From an uncultured Bacilli bacterium (GTDB lineage Bacteria > Bacillota_I > Bacilli_A > RF39 > UBA660), in assembly GCA_934120635.1 (NCBI GenBank), contig CAKOUR010000005.1:1-64000 (forward strand): a DNA stretch of 64,000 nucleotides, given 5' to 3'. Shown here piece after piece: positions 54,476 through 63,045 of the stretch (within the stretch, counting starts at the first letter, position 1; every line of letters begins with the position of its first letter). A program made the translations under genes and the position numbers. The notes below the pieces were generated by a model. The model saw only the letters and a list, made by a program, of their open reading frames with translations, was not told the origin of the DNA and searched no databases.

Positions 54476-55420
54476 TTGATAAGGTTTTATAAAAATGAAT
54501 TGGATCAAGAAAGAGTTAATTTAATTAATCATATAGAAGATAATTGTTGGATAAATATGATAAATCCTACTATTGATGAAATAAATATGGTGGTTAATGA
54601 ATTGAAGATAGATGAGGATTTAATAACAAAAGTTTTGGATGAAGAAGAACTTCCTAGAATAGAAAAGACTGATAATGCTACTTTAGTTGTAGTTGATTGT
54701 CCTTATTGGGATGATCATCATGTGAAGAATAAATATCATACTTATCCTCTTGGGATTATTATTTGCAATGATTTACATGTTATTACAGTTTCTTTGAAAG
54801 AATTTGATTATTTGAAGGATTTTGAAGAGGGAAAGGTTAAGACTTTTTATACATATAAGAAATCTAGGTTTTTAATTCAGATTTTACTTAAGACGGCTTC
54901 ATCATATTTAAAAGTTCTTAATATCGTAAATGATGATATTCGCAAAAAAGAAAAAGTTTTATATAATTCTACAAATAATAAGCATTTAGTAGAACTTTTG
55001 GATATAGAAAAGACGCTTGTTTATTTTATTACTTCTTTGAAGGCTAATGATGTTGTTTTAGAAAAATTATCTAAAGGTAATGTTATTATGATGTATGATG
55101 AAGATATTGAGTTACTTGATGATACAATGATTGAGAATAGGCAAGGTATTGAGATGTGTACTATTTATAAGGAGATTTTATCTTCTATTACGGATACTTA
55201 TGCTACAATTGTTTCTAACAACTTAAATGTTGTTATGAAGTTTTTAGCGGGAGCTACAATTGTGTTAGCAGTTCCTACTATGATTTCTTCTTTTTTAGGA
55301 ATGAATATTTCTCTTGGAGATTTTGCAAAGAATGATTATTCTTTTGTGTTGGTATGTATATTTTCTTTTGTATTAGCTCTGTTTGTTGCTTATTTATTGA
55401 AAAAGAAAGATATGCTTTAA
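54476..55420 (+). CDS. corA: CorA-family divalent metal transporter
   Basis: This 314-residue protein has a large cytoplasmic N-terminal domain and two C-terminal membrane spans (about 250-270 and 290-310). The loop motif is GMN (SFLGMNISL), the CorA signature. It most likely moves magnesium. TTG 54476 at good spacing from AAGGTGG is preferred over GTG 54467, which overlaps the ribosome site. Confidence 0.88.
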   Translation: MIRFYKNELDQERVNLINHIEDNCWINMINPTIDEINMVVNELKIDEDLITKVLDEEELPRIEKTDNATLVVVDCPYWDDHHVKNKYHTYPLGIIICNDLHVITVSLKEFDYLKDFEEGKVKTFYTYKKSRFLIQILLKTASSYLKVLNIVNDDIRKKEKVLYNSTNNKHLVELLDIEKTLVYFITSLKANDVVLEKLSKGNVIMMYDEDIELLDDTMIENRQGIEMCTIYKEILSSITDTYATIVSNNLNVVMKFLAGATIVLAVPTMISSFLGMNISLGDFAKNDYSFVLVCIFSFVLALFVAYLLKKKDML

Positions 55421-55451
55421 TTTATTAATAGATAATTGTGAGGTGATTTTT

Positions 55452-55709
55452 TTGAAAAAGTTTAGTTTTACTCCTAAAGGAGTATGTTCTAGTAAAATGA
55501 ATATTGTTATTGATAATGGAATAATAAAAGATATTGAAATTATAGGTGGATGTCCTGGAAATACTCTTGGAATTAGTAAGTTATGTATTGGAAAAAATGT
55601 AAAAGATGTGATTGAACTTTTATCTGGGATTGATTGTAGAGGTCGAGGAACATCTTGTCCTGATCAGTTAGCAAAAGCTTTAGAGAAAGCATTAATTGTG
55701 AATAAATAG
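55452..55709 (+). CDS. TSCPD-domain protein (TIGR03905-like)
   Basis: This 85-residue protein is built almost only of the TSCPD domain: FTPKGVCSSKMNI, GGCPGNTLGISKL and DCRGRGTSCPDQLAKAL. The domain also forms the C-terminus of some ribonucleotide reductases, where its cysteines bind metal or nucleotide; the stand-alone form has no known role. TTG 55452 after GAGGTG is the likely start. Confidence 0.85.
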   Translation: MKKFSFTPKGVCSSKMNIVIDNGIIKDIEIIGGCPGNTLGISKLCIGKNVKDVIELLSGIDCRGRGTSCPDQLAKALEKALIVNK

Positions 55710-55893
55710 GGAGAATATCAAGAAACTCTATGTATTTTGGTAAGGGATGGGATGTTAGTTGCTAAAACGGTTTATAGTGCTGGCATTTTGATATTTTATA
55801 TTCCTGATTTATTTAATATTAAATCAAAAAAAGATGGTATATGATAAAAATAAAATTGGTAAAAGTCATTAAAAAAATAAGAATTTTTGTTTC

Positions 55894-56034
55894 TTATTTT
55901 TTTTCTTCTTGATAAATTGATTTTTCAACACTATTGTAGTAATTATTTCCTTTTTCATAATATTTTTCTATTTTTTTCTTTTCTTTTTCGGTAAACATTT
56001 CATCAGATAATTCTAATTTTTTTAGATATTTCAT
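55894..56034 (-). CDS. Uncharacterised 46-residue charged protein
   Basis: A short frame on the minus strand starts at ATG 56034 with GGTGAT upstream and encodes MKYLKKLELSDEMFTEKEKK followed by a Lys/Tyr-rich tail ending YQEEKK. It ends in a hairpin terminator (AAATAAGAA/TTCTTATTT around 55876-55900). Promoter, ribosome site and terminator suggest a real gene. Function unknown. Confidence 0.5.
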   Translation of the reverse strand: MKYLKKLELSDEMFTEKEKKKIEKYYEKGNNYYNSVEKSIYQEEKK

Positions 56035-56139
56035 TTTTATCACCATTTATAGTATGTTATTTTTTTAATTTTTTATTCTTTAGAGAATGTATAAAAAATG
56101 TTTATATTGGTAAAATATGTATAGAATGGAGTGAATTTT

Positions 56140-56673
56140 ATGAAAACGACAGGTATTATTAGAAGAATTGATGATTTGGGAAGAATTGTTATTCCTAAGG
56201 AATTGAGAAAATCACTTCGCATTAAGAATGGAGATTCGTTGGAAATTTTTGTAGATCAAGAGGATATTATTTTAAAGAAGTATTCTCCAATAGAAAGTAT
56301 AGAGGAAGCTGCTATTAAATATGTAGAGGGTTTTAATCAAGTAATTAAGCATAATGTGATTGTAACAGATAAGGATAAAGTAATTGCTGTTTCTGGTGGA
56401 TTGAAAAAGAAATATTTAGGGAAAAAGATAACTGAATTTACAGAAAGAGGAATTGAAAGAAGAGATAGTTTTGTGGAGAGGCAGAAAAAATTATTTTCTT
56501 TTGTAGAGGGTGTGGAAGATTTAGGTTATTATTCTTTTAGTTCAATTGTTTCTGATAGTGATACGATTGGAAGTGTGATTATTATTTCTATTGATGCTCC
56601 TATTTTAGAAAGTGATGAAAAGTTAGCTGTTATTTTATCTAAACTTTTATCGGGAAAATTTTTAGAAAATTAA
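56140..56673 (+). CDS. spoVT: SpoVT/AbrB-family regulator
   Basis: This 177-residue protein has an N-terminal AbrB swapped-hairpin DNA-binding domain (MKTTGIIRRIDDLGRIVIPK, ELRKSLRIKNGDSLEIFVD) and a C-terminal GAF-like domain (about 55-177), the architecture of SpoVT, the late forespore regulator of Bacillus. ATG 56140 follows GGAGTG. The upstream GTATAA...AAAATATG could be a weak sigma-G-type promoter, but this is uncertain. Together with spoIVA and the BofA-like gene it supports a sporulation programme. Confidence 0.88.
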   Translation: MKTTGIIRRIDDLGRIVIPKELRKSLRIKNGDSLEIFVDQEDIILKKYSPIESIEEAAIKYVEGFNQVIKHNVIVTDKDKVIAVSGGLKKKYLGKKITEFTERGIERRDSFVERQKKLFSFVEGVEDLGYYSFSSIVSDSDTIGSVIIISIDAPILESDEKLAVILSKLLSGKFLEN

Positions 56674-56684
56674 AGATAAACTGC

Positions 56685-59048
56685 TTATTTTTGCTTTCTT
56701 TCTTTAAGTATTTTTAAAATAAATAATAGTATACCGATACTACTCATGTAGATACTAATTTTTTTTAGTGGAGCTTCATAAATAATTTTTATTTGATGTG
56801 TTCCTTTTTTTATAGGAAAGGTGATGAAATTTGCTCCAGATTTTTGATATTTTATTTTTTTATTATTTACATAAATTTTGAATCCTTTATCATATGGAAT
56901 GGATATTGTAAAATAGGAATTGTCTTTTGTAATATTTATTTTTCCTTGAATTTTGTCTCCTTTTGTCATTTTTTTGTTTATTTTAAAGGCATCTATGTTT
57001 TTGCTTGCATCTTTAATTGTATCATAATCTAGGATATAGGTATTAAATTGATTTAATTGGTAATTTCCTTTTGAAATTTTTATGTCTAAGATATTAGTGT
57101 TTTCCACAGTATAGTGGAAAGTAATATTGTTGTTAAAATATTTCCAATTTTTGTTAGTTAATTTATTTTGTGTTTCATTAATTGTGATGTTTAAATCTTT
57201 ATTTGCTAATTTTTTGTTTTGGAAACTTAAAAATAATATTTTGTTGTTCATATCGGTATCAAGTTTTATTTTTAAGTGAGCATTGTTTTTTGCATTTATA
57301 GTTATTGTGTCGTTCTCTTTTGTGATTTTTAGATTATCTTGTTCAAGAATAGTGTAATTTATTTTTTGTTCATTTAAAGTACTTATGTTTTTCTTTTCTT
57401 TATTATTTATAACAATGTTTGTTAATAGTTGAATTGTGTTGTTGGGGTAAGTTAATTTTTTAAAGTCATCTAAAGAGATTGTATGATTAGTTGCATATCC
57501 TAGTGGTAAGGAATTGGTATTTTCATATAAATTAATTCCATTTTTTGTTTTGATTAACTTGTATCCAAGTGTTAAATTTTGTTTTGTTATAATATATTTT
57601 TCTCCTAGTATAATTTGTGATAGTGGGTTAGGTGATGGGGAAATCATAAATTTATTTCGATTAGGAATGGGATTATTTAATAATTGATTGTAAGTATTGA
57701 TATAATTTTGGTTTGATGTTGAAGAATAGATAGTTGTTTTTTTAGTACTTATATTATCTATTTTGTTAATATATTTTTCTTCGTTTAAGTTAGTATTTAT
57801 TCTATAAAAATCTTGATCTTTTTGTGTTATTTCATTAATTAATTTATTAATTGTTTTATATTCTTTATTGTCAATATCATTTTTCTTCATTAATTTATCA
57901 CTTGAGTTTGTATAAATACAAATGATAAATGATGAAATAATAAGATATGTTACGATGAAATACTGTTTTTTGAGATTAATTTTTTTAAGAAAAGTTTCTA
58001 AAAAGCTTGCTACTAAAATTAAAATTAGTGGAATAAATGGTATTAATGATTTTGCATTAATATATAATGTTCCATTTAGTATGTAATTGAATATAGGAAA
58101 AATTGTGATTAAGAGACAAGTTATTGATAAGTATTTTTTTTCTTTTTTGCCCTTTAATGCAAAGTAAACTAGAGATATTAAACTGATTAATGTTAACCCT
58201 ATGCTGTATGGAGAATATAAAAGAGATTTACTGATGGAAGGGGTAAATAAATTAAATAGAGAAATATTTTTTGTTGTGTTTGATCTTCCGGTTAGTAAAG
58301 TATATGCTGTTGGTAGAAGAAGGATTGAAGTAATTAAAATTCCGATAAGGAATGGTTGGATAAGTTGAATTGATTTGCATATTAATTTTTTTATTGTGAT
58401 TTTATTTTCTTCTTTTACATATTTGTAAATGTAATATAAAAATAATACAATTAGGGAAGGAATACTAAAATAATAACTGCTTAGTATAATTAGTATTATG
58501 GATAAAATTAGAGGTGTAGATTTTTTCTTTTCATAAAAGTAGTCAATACTAAATAATCCAAGAATTAAAAAGGGAAAATAATTGATAAACATAATGTGTC
58601 TTTTGGCATGAAATATTAATGGACCACTAACTAGAAATAAAAAACTGGTGATAAAACTTATTTTTTCATTGTATTTATGCTTTCTTAGAAAGTAATAAAA
58701 GAGTATTGTACTTATTATGACAATAAGGCAATTTATTATGATTAGGTAATCAATCATTTTAATAAAAGGAAATAAATAGGAGAGTAGAATATATGGGTTA
58801 TATAGACCATAATAAGATAAATAGTAAATATTTTGTCCACTTCCTAGATTTAAGGCAAAATCAGGGAATAGGTCATGGGTATTATAAAATAATGTACGAA
58901 AATATTCTGGGATTAAATAATGCTGATATTTGAAATCAATGTTTGATGCAAATAGATGATTATTTCTAGTTAAGGTTAAATATATTATTATGAATGTTAT
59001 TATAAAAATAGTATTAGATAGTAAGTCTTTTTTTGTAATTTTTTTCAT
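56685..59048 (-). CDS. YfhO-type multi-spanning membrane protein
   Basis: This 787-residue protein has about a dozen membrane spans in the N-terminal two-thirds and a large outer domain, then a final span (about 765-783). The N-terminal HLFASNIDFKYQHYLIPEYFR and the C-terminal IPYDKGFKIYVNNKKIKYQ ... GTHQIKIIYEAP blocks match YfhO proteins, GT-C-fold enzymes involved in glycosylating lipoteichoic acid or related polymers. AAGGAGC precedes the ATG. It is one of few minus-strand genes on the right arm and overlaps no neighbour. Confidence 0.85.
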   Translation of the reverse strand: MKKITKKDLLSNTIFIITFIIIYLTLTRNNHLFASNIDFKYQHYLIPEYFRTLFYNTHDLFPDFALNLGSGQNIYYLSYYGLYNPYILLSYLFPFIKMIDYLIIINCLIVIISTILFYYFLRKHKYNEKISFITSFLFLVSGPLIFHAKRHIMFINYFPFLILGLFSIDYFYEKKKSTPLILSIILIILSSYYFSIPSLIVLFLYYIYKYVKEENKITIKKLICKSIQLIQPFLIGILITSILLLPTAYTLLTGRSNTTKNISLFNLFTPSISKSLLYSPYSIGLTLISLISLVYFALKGKKEKKYLSITCLLITIFPIFNYILNGTLYINAKSLIPFIPLILILVASFLETFLKKINLKKQYFIVTYLIISSFIICIYTNSSDKLMKKNDIDNKEYKTINKLINEITQKDQDFYRINTNLNEEKYINKIDNISTKKTTIYSSTSNQNYINTYNQLLNNPIPNRNKFMISPSPNPLSQIILGEKYIITKQNLTLGYKLIKTKNGINLYENTNSLPLGYATNHTISLDDFKKLTYPNNTIQLLTNIVINNKEKKNISTLNEQKINYTILEQDNLKITKENDTITINAKNNAHLKIKLDTDMNNKILFLSFQNKKLANKDLNITINETQNKLTNKNWKYFNNNITFHYTVENTNILDIKISKGNYQLNQFNTYILDYDTIKDASKNIDAFKINKKMTKGDKIQGKINITKDNSYFTISIPYDKGFKIYVNNKKIKYQKSGANFITFPIKKGTHQIKIIYEAPLKKISIYMSSIGILLFILKILKERKQK

Positions 59049-59335
59049 GATAGCTCCTTTCGATAGGTTTATTATAGCATATCTTTTAACTTTTAATTTT
59101 AGGATGTTTATATAGATATGTAAATTATGTCAATTTTTTAATTATTTTTAGATAATATAAAATTAAAAATATTAATCTTTATTAAATAAGTTGACAAAAA
59201 AATGTAAATTAAAAATTAATGAATAATTTAATTAAAATTAATATTTTGTTATTTAAATAAAAGGATTTTTATAGAAAAGTTATATTTATTTAAAGATAAT
59301 TGTAATTTGAAAAATAAATAAATTAAAAAAATGTA

Positions 59336-59364
59336 TTGTCAATAAAAAAAAATTGTGATATAGT
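59336..59364 (+). promoter_or_regulatory. Promoter of RNA copy 2
   Basis: TTGTCA (59336-59341), 17 bp, TATAGT (59359-59364) with an extended TGA directly before it. The layout is identical to the promoter of copy 1. Confidence 0.75.
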
Positions 59365-59370
59365 TAAGTT

Positions 59371-59732
59371 ACTTAGATAGAGAGTACCTAACATATTACT
59401 CATTTAAAACTTGTATTTCTGATGAAGAGGTATATTGGATGAATGACTAAAATAATATCTAAAAAATATTTTTGTTAGATTGACTTTCTTTATTTGGTAG
59501 AAGAGATATAAGTATGTCTTTGTTCTTATCGCCACTAAGTAGAGCGCGCGTTTTTGAGAAAGTTAAACTCAGAAAGATAAGAAGTTGAGGTAGACACTGA
59601 TAATGTCTATTAAATGGGGGAATAGTATATAGGTTATATGAAGTAATTCTATATATTATTTATGTAATCCTGATTCAATCTTTTCTTAAACTAGAAATAA
59701 ATCAATATTATCAGTATTGGTTTATTTTTTTT
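59371..59732 (+). ncRNA. Structured RNA of unknown family, copy 2
   Basis: This plus-strand RNA of about 362 nt lies in the 59049-59802 gap, which has no gene. It aligns with the minus-strand RNA at 6056-6434. Shared structure: the outer stem TTCTTATC (59523-59530) with GATAAGAA (59576-59583) and the inner hairpin TTTTTGAG/CTCAGAAA (59551-59558/59568-59575). The hairpin TAGACA-CTGATAA-TGTCTA is at 59591-59609. The terminator ATAAATCAAT/ATTGGTTTAT has loop TTATCAG (59708-59714). The CTGATAA and TTATCAG loops are complementary; with flanking bases the match reaches nine pairs here. A GCGCGC palindrome (59544-59549) takes the place of AAACAATTGTTT in copy 1. A separate RNA rather than a leader of dut, because it ends in a terminator. 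Confidence 0.7.
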
Positions 59733-59802
59733 GTTTTTATTTTTATAAATATTTGATAAATTTTTTGTTAATGGTATAATAATATTGGATTGGAGGAGTA
59801 TT

Positions 59803-60285
59803 ATGTTTCGATATTTTGAGAAGATTAGCTTTAATGAATTTAAAAAAGATGTTTGTAATGATAAAAAACTTTATGATAACTATTGTTTGCCGGTTAGAAA
59901 GAGTAAGTATAGTTGTGGATATGATTTTATTGCAATGAAAGATATGATACTTCAACCAGGTGAGATTATTACGATTCCTACTGGATATAAGGCTAAATTT
60001 TTAGATGATGAGATGTTAATGATAGTCGTTCGTAGTAGTATGGGGTTTAAATATAATATACGAATGTGTAATCAAGTAGGTATTATTGATAATGATTATT
60101 ATAATAATAGTGATAATGAAGGACATATTTATGTTTCTTTACAAAATGAAGGGGATAAAGAATATGTTATTCGTGAAGGTACTGCGTATTGTCAGGGAAT
60201 TTTTTTGAAGTATTTTACTTGCGGAGATAAAGTGGAAGAAATTAGAAATGGTGGCATTGGTAGTACGGATAAGGAGATGGAATGA
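59803..60285 (+). CDS. dut: dUTP pyrophosphatase
   Basis: This 160-residue trimeric enzyme hydrolyses dUTP to dUMP. The five motifs are present with family-typical variation: SCGYDFIAM (1), VVRSSMGFK (2), GIIDNDYYNN (3), REGTAYCQGIF (4) and GGIGSTDKE (5). GGAGGAG precedes the ATG at 59803. Its stop overlaps the metG start, so the two are translated together. Confidence 0.9.
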   Translation: MFRYFEKISFNEFKKDVCNDKKLYDNYCLPVRKSKYSCGYDFIAMKDMILQPGEIITIPTGYKAKFLDDEMLMIVVRSSMGFKYNIRMCNQVGIIDNDYYNNSDNEGHIYVSLQNEGDKEYVIREGTAYCQGIFLKYFTCGDKVEEIRNGGIGSTDKEME

Positions 60286-61823
60286 TGGATAAAAAATTTT
60301 ATATTAGTACGGCAATTGCTTATACGAGTGCTAAACCTCATATTGGTAATACTTATGAGGTAGTATTGGCAGATGCGATTGCAAGATATAAGAGATTACA
60401 AGGATATGATGTTTACTTTCAAACAGGAACAGATGAACATGGGGAAAAAATTGAGATAAAAGCTATGGAGGCTGGTGTTAGTCCTCAGGAATATGTGGAT
60501 AATATTGCCGCAGAGATAAAGAATATTTGGGATGTAATGAATACAAGTTATGATTGTTTTGTTCGTACGACTGATAAAGAACATGAAAAAACGGTTCAGG
60601 AGATATTTAAAAAGTTTTATGATCAAGGGGATATTTATAAGGGAGAATATAGTGGATTATATTGTACACCTTGTGAATCATTTTGGACGGAAAGCCAGTT
60701 AGTAGATGGAAAGTGTCCTGATTGTGGTCGTGAAGTAAAAGAGGCTAAAGAGGAAGCTTATTTCTTTAAAATGAGTAAATATTCTAAATGGTTAGAAGAT
60801 TATATAGAAAGTCATCCTGATTTTATTGAACCTGAGGCTCGAAAAAATGAAATTATGAATACTTTTATTAAACCTGGTCTTCAAGATTTATGTGTTTCTA
60901 GAACAAGTTTTAAATGGGGGATTCCTGTTACTTTTGATGAGGGACATGTTGTTTATGTTTGGATTGATGCTTTATCTAATTATATTACTTTTTTAGGATA
61001 TCATCCTGATGGGGAATGTGGTGAGAAATTTAAAAAGTATTGGCCATGTGATATTCATTTGATTGGTAAAGATATTTTAAGATTTCATACTATTTATTGG
61101 CCAATTATGTTACATGCTCTTTCTTTACCTCTTCCTAAAAAAATATTTGGTCATCCTTGGCTTTTGTTTGGTAATGATAAAATGAGTAAGAGTAAAGGTA
61201 ATATTGTTTATGCTGATGATTTAGTAGAGAAGTATGGAGTAGATGCAATTCGTTATTATTTAATACATGAAATGCCTTTTGCTAGTGATGGTACTTTTAC
61301 AAATGAGTTATTGATAGAGAGTATTAATAGTAATTTGGCTAATGTTCTTGGTAATTTGGTTAATCGTACTATTGGTATGATAAATAAGTATTTTGATGGA
61401 GTAGTAGTAGATGAAAATACTTCAGAAGAATTAGACTTAGAGTTAAAGAATTTAGTTTTGAATGCGAAGGGGATTGTTGATAGTAAGATGGGTAATTTAA
61501 GAATTGCTGATAGTTTAGATAGTATATTTGATATTTTTAGAAGATGTAATAAATATATTGATGAAACTATGCCTTGGGTATTAGCAAAAGATGATTCTAA
61601 AAAGGCTAGACTTTCTACGGTTTTATATAATTTAGTTGAATCTATTCGTTTTGGTGCTGTTTTACTTCAACCATTTATGCCAGATACAGCTGATAAGATA
61701 TTTATACAATTAAATACTGATAAGACTACTTATGATACGTTAGATAAATTTGGTTATTATGAGAGTGGTAGTCATGTAGGAGAAGCTCAAGTATTATTTC
61801 AAAGAATAGATATAAAAAAGTAA
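60282..61823 (+). CDS. metG: Methionyl-tRNA synthetase
   Basis: This 513-residue class I synthetase has the HIGH motif PHIGNTYEVVLADAIAR, a zinc knuckle (CTPCESFW...CPDCGR) and the KMSKSKGN motif at about residue 304. The anticodon-binding helical domain ends at YMPDTADKIF-like sequence. The C-terminal tRNA-binding (EMAP-II-like) domain found in Bacillus MetS is absent, as in several other Firmicutes. ATGATG at 60282/60285: either may be the start. Confidence 0.96.
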   Translation: MMDKKFYISTAIAYTSAKPHIGNTYEVVLADAIARYKRLQGYDVYFQTGTDEHGEKIEIKAMEAGVSPQEYVDNIAAEIKNIWDVMNTSYDCFVRTTDKEHEKTVQEIFKKFYDQGDIYKGEYSGLYCTPCESFWTESQLVDGKCPDCGREVKEAKEEAYFFKMSKYSKWLEDYIESHPDFIEPEARKNEIMNTFIKPGLQDLCVSRTSFKWGIPVTFDEGHVVYVWIDALSNYITFLGYHPDGECGEKFKKYWPCDIHLIGKDILRFHTIYWPIMLHALSLPLPKKIFGHPWLLFGNDKMSKSKGNIVYADDLVEKYGVDAIRYYLIHEMPFASDGTFTNELLIESINSNLANVLGNLVNRTIGMINKYFDGVVVDENTSEELDLELKNLVLNAKGIVDSKMGNLRIADSLDSIFDIFRRCNKYIDETMPWVLAKDDSKKARLSTVLYNLVESIRFGAVLLQPFMPDTADKIFIQLNTDKTTYDTLDKFGYYESGSHVGEAQVLFQRIDIKK

Positions 61824-61830
61824 TTATTTA

Positions 61831-61867
61831 AAGTACAGTTATTTAGTTTTATAATTGTACTTTTTTT
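61831..61867 (+). terminator. dut-metG terminator
   Basis: AAGTACA (61831-61837) pairs with TGTACTT (61856-61862), then a T run. Confidence 0.8.
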
Positions 61868-61902
61868 AGTTATTTATAAGTATTTTTTGTTTATTATAAT
61901 AT

Positions 61903-61979
61903 TTCGACAAATATTTCTTTTGAAAAGTGTTATTGTATATTTACAAAATAAATGTGTAAATTTTTATGAAACACTTTTC
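61903..61979 (+). promoter_or_regulatory. Inverted-repeat leader upstream of the 55-residue gene
   Basis: GAAAAGTGTT (61922-61931) and AACACTTTTC (61970-61979) enclose TTTACA/TGTAAA, forming a nested dyad with no T run. A single TTCGACA, the motif repeated upstream of comK, lies at 61903-61909. An operator or a structured leader is possible; no regulator is known. Confidence 0.35.
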
Positions 61980-62061
61980 TTTTATTTACAACTGGAAAAT
62001 GGTTTGCTATGATTGAGGTGGAAGTTAAGCAGTTAGTAGTTTAGGAAAGGAACGAAAAAGA

Positions 62062-62229
62062 ATGCTTAATAAAATTAAAAATCAAGAAAATATAATTATG
62101 ATATTTTTTGTAGTAACATTAGTATTAGTTGGTCTTTATGTAGTTGTAGATAAAAATGTAATTGATGCTATTTATTTTTTTGTATTGTTGTATTATTTTT
62201 TGAGATTTTTAATCATTCGTAGGAAGTAG
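62062..62229 (+). CDS. Small two-span membrane protein
   Basis: This 55-residue protein is MLNKIKNQENIIMIFFVVTL followed by a second hydrophobic stretch (DAIYFFVLLYYFLRFLII) and a basic RRK end. It has two membrane spans. AAAGGAACG precedes the ATG, and tatD begins 13 bp after the stop, so they are probably co-transcribed. Not recognised. Confidence 0.6.
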   Translation: MLNKIKNQENIIMIFFVVTLVLVGLYVVVDKNVIDAIYFFVLLYYFLRFLIIRRK

Positions 62230-62241
62230 GAGGTTTTGCTG

Positions 62242-63003
62242 ATGGTGGTTGATACACATTGTCATATTTTTAGTGAATATTTTGAAGATATTGATAAGGT
62301 TATTGAGAGATGTCTTTGTCATGGTGTTGAGATGATTATTGTAAATGGTACGAATCGTTATGATAATGAAGAAGTATTAAAACTTGTTAGAAAGTATGAT
62401 ATTGTGTATGGTGCTTTGGGAATTCAACCTGAAGAAGTTAATGATTATACAGAAGATAATTTGAAGTTTATTGAAGATCATATTGATGATGATAAGATTG
62501 TTGCTGTTGGAGAGATTGGTTTAGATTATCATTATGAATGTGATAAAAAACTTCAAAAGGAATTATTTAAGAAACAATTAGATATTGCTAAAAGACATAA
62601 TAAACCTGTTATTATTCATAGTAGAGATTGTATTATGGAGACATATAATATTTTGAAGGAAACAGATGTGGAAGGGATTATGCATTGTTATAGTGGTAGT
62701 TTAGAGATGGCTGAAAAATTTGTAAAAATTGGTTTTTTACTTGGGATTGGAGGCATTAGTACATTTAAGAATGCAAGTAAAATTCTTGATGTCATAAAGA
62801 ATATTCCTTTGGAATATATTGTATTGGAAACAGATGCCCCTTATCTATCTCCTGAACCATATCGTGGAAAGAGGAATGAACCTTGTAATGTTACTGTTAT
62901 CTTGAAGAAAATTTGTGAGATAAAAGGTATTGATTATAAGGTTGCTAGTGATATTACAACCTGTAATGTTTTTCGCTTGTTTGACAAACAACTTAAATTA
63001 TGA
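62242..63003 (+). CDS. tatD: TatD-family metal-dependent DNase
   Basis: This 253-residue TIM-barrel hydrolase has the HxH motif VDTHCHIF, EIGLDYHY, PVIIHSRD, MHCYSGS and LETDAPYLSPEPYRGKRNEP. ATG 62242 follows AGGAGG. It lies between metG and ksgA as in Bacillus (yabD). Confidence 0.95.
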   Translation: MVVDTHCHIFSEYFEDIDKVIERCLCHGVEMIIVNGTNRYDNEEVLKLVRKYDIVYGALGIQPEEVNDYTEDNLKFIEDHIDDDKIVAVGEIGLDYHYECDKKLQKELFKKQLDIAKRHNKPVIIHSRDCIMETYNILKETDVEGIMHCYSGSLEMAEKFVKIGFLLGIGGISTFKNASKILDVIKNIPLEYIVLETDAPYLSPEPYRGKRNEPCNVTVILKKICEIKGIDYKVASDITTCNVFRLFDKQLKL

Positions 63004-63045
63004 TAAAATTATAATTGCCTGAGAAATAAAATAAGAGGTGATTTA

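Noticed and set aside
59371..59732. T-box or other leader riboswitch for dut-metG
   Set aside because: No T-box TGGNACCGCG sequence or other known aptamer core is visible, a terminator with its own separate fold ends the RNA, and the same RNA occurs at 6056-6434 pointing away from any synthetase gene.
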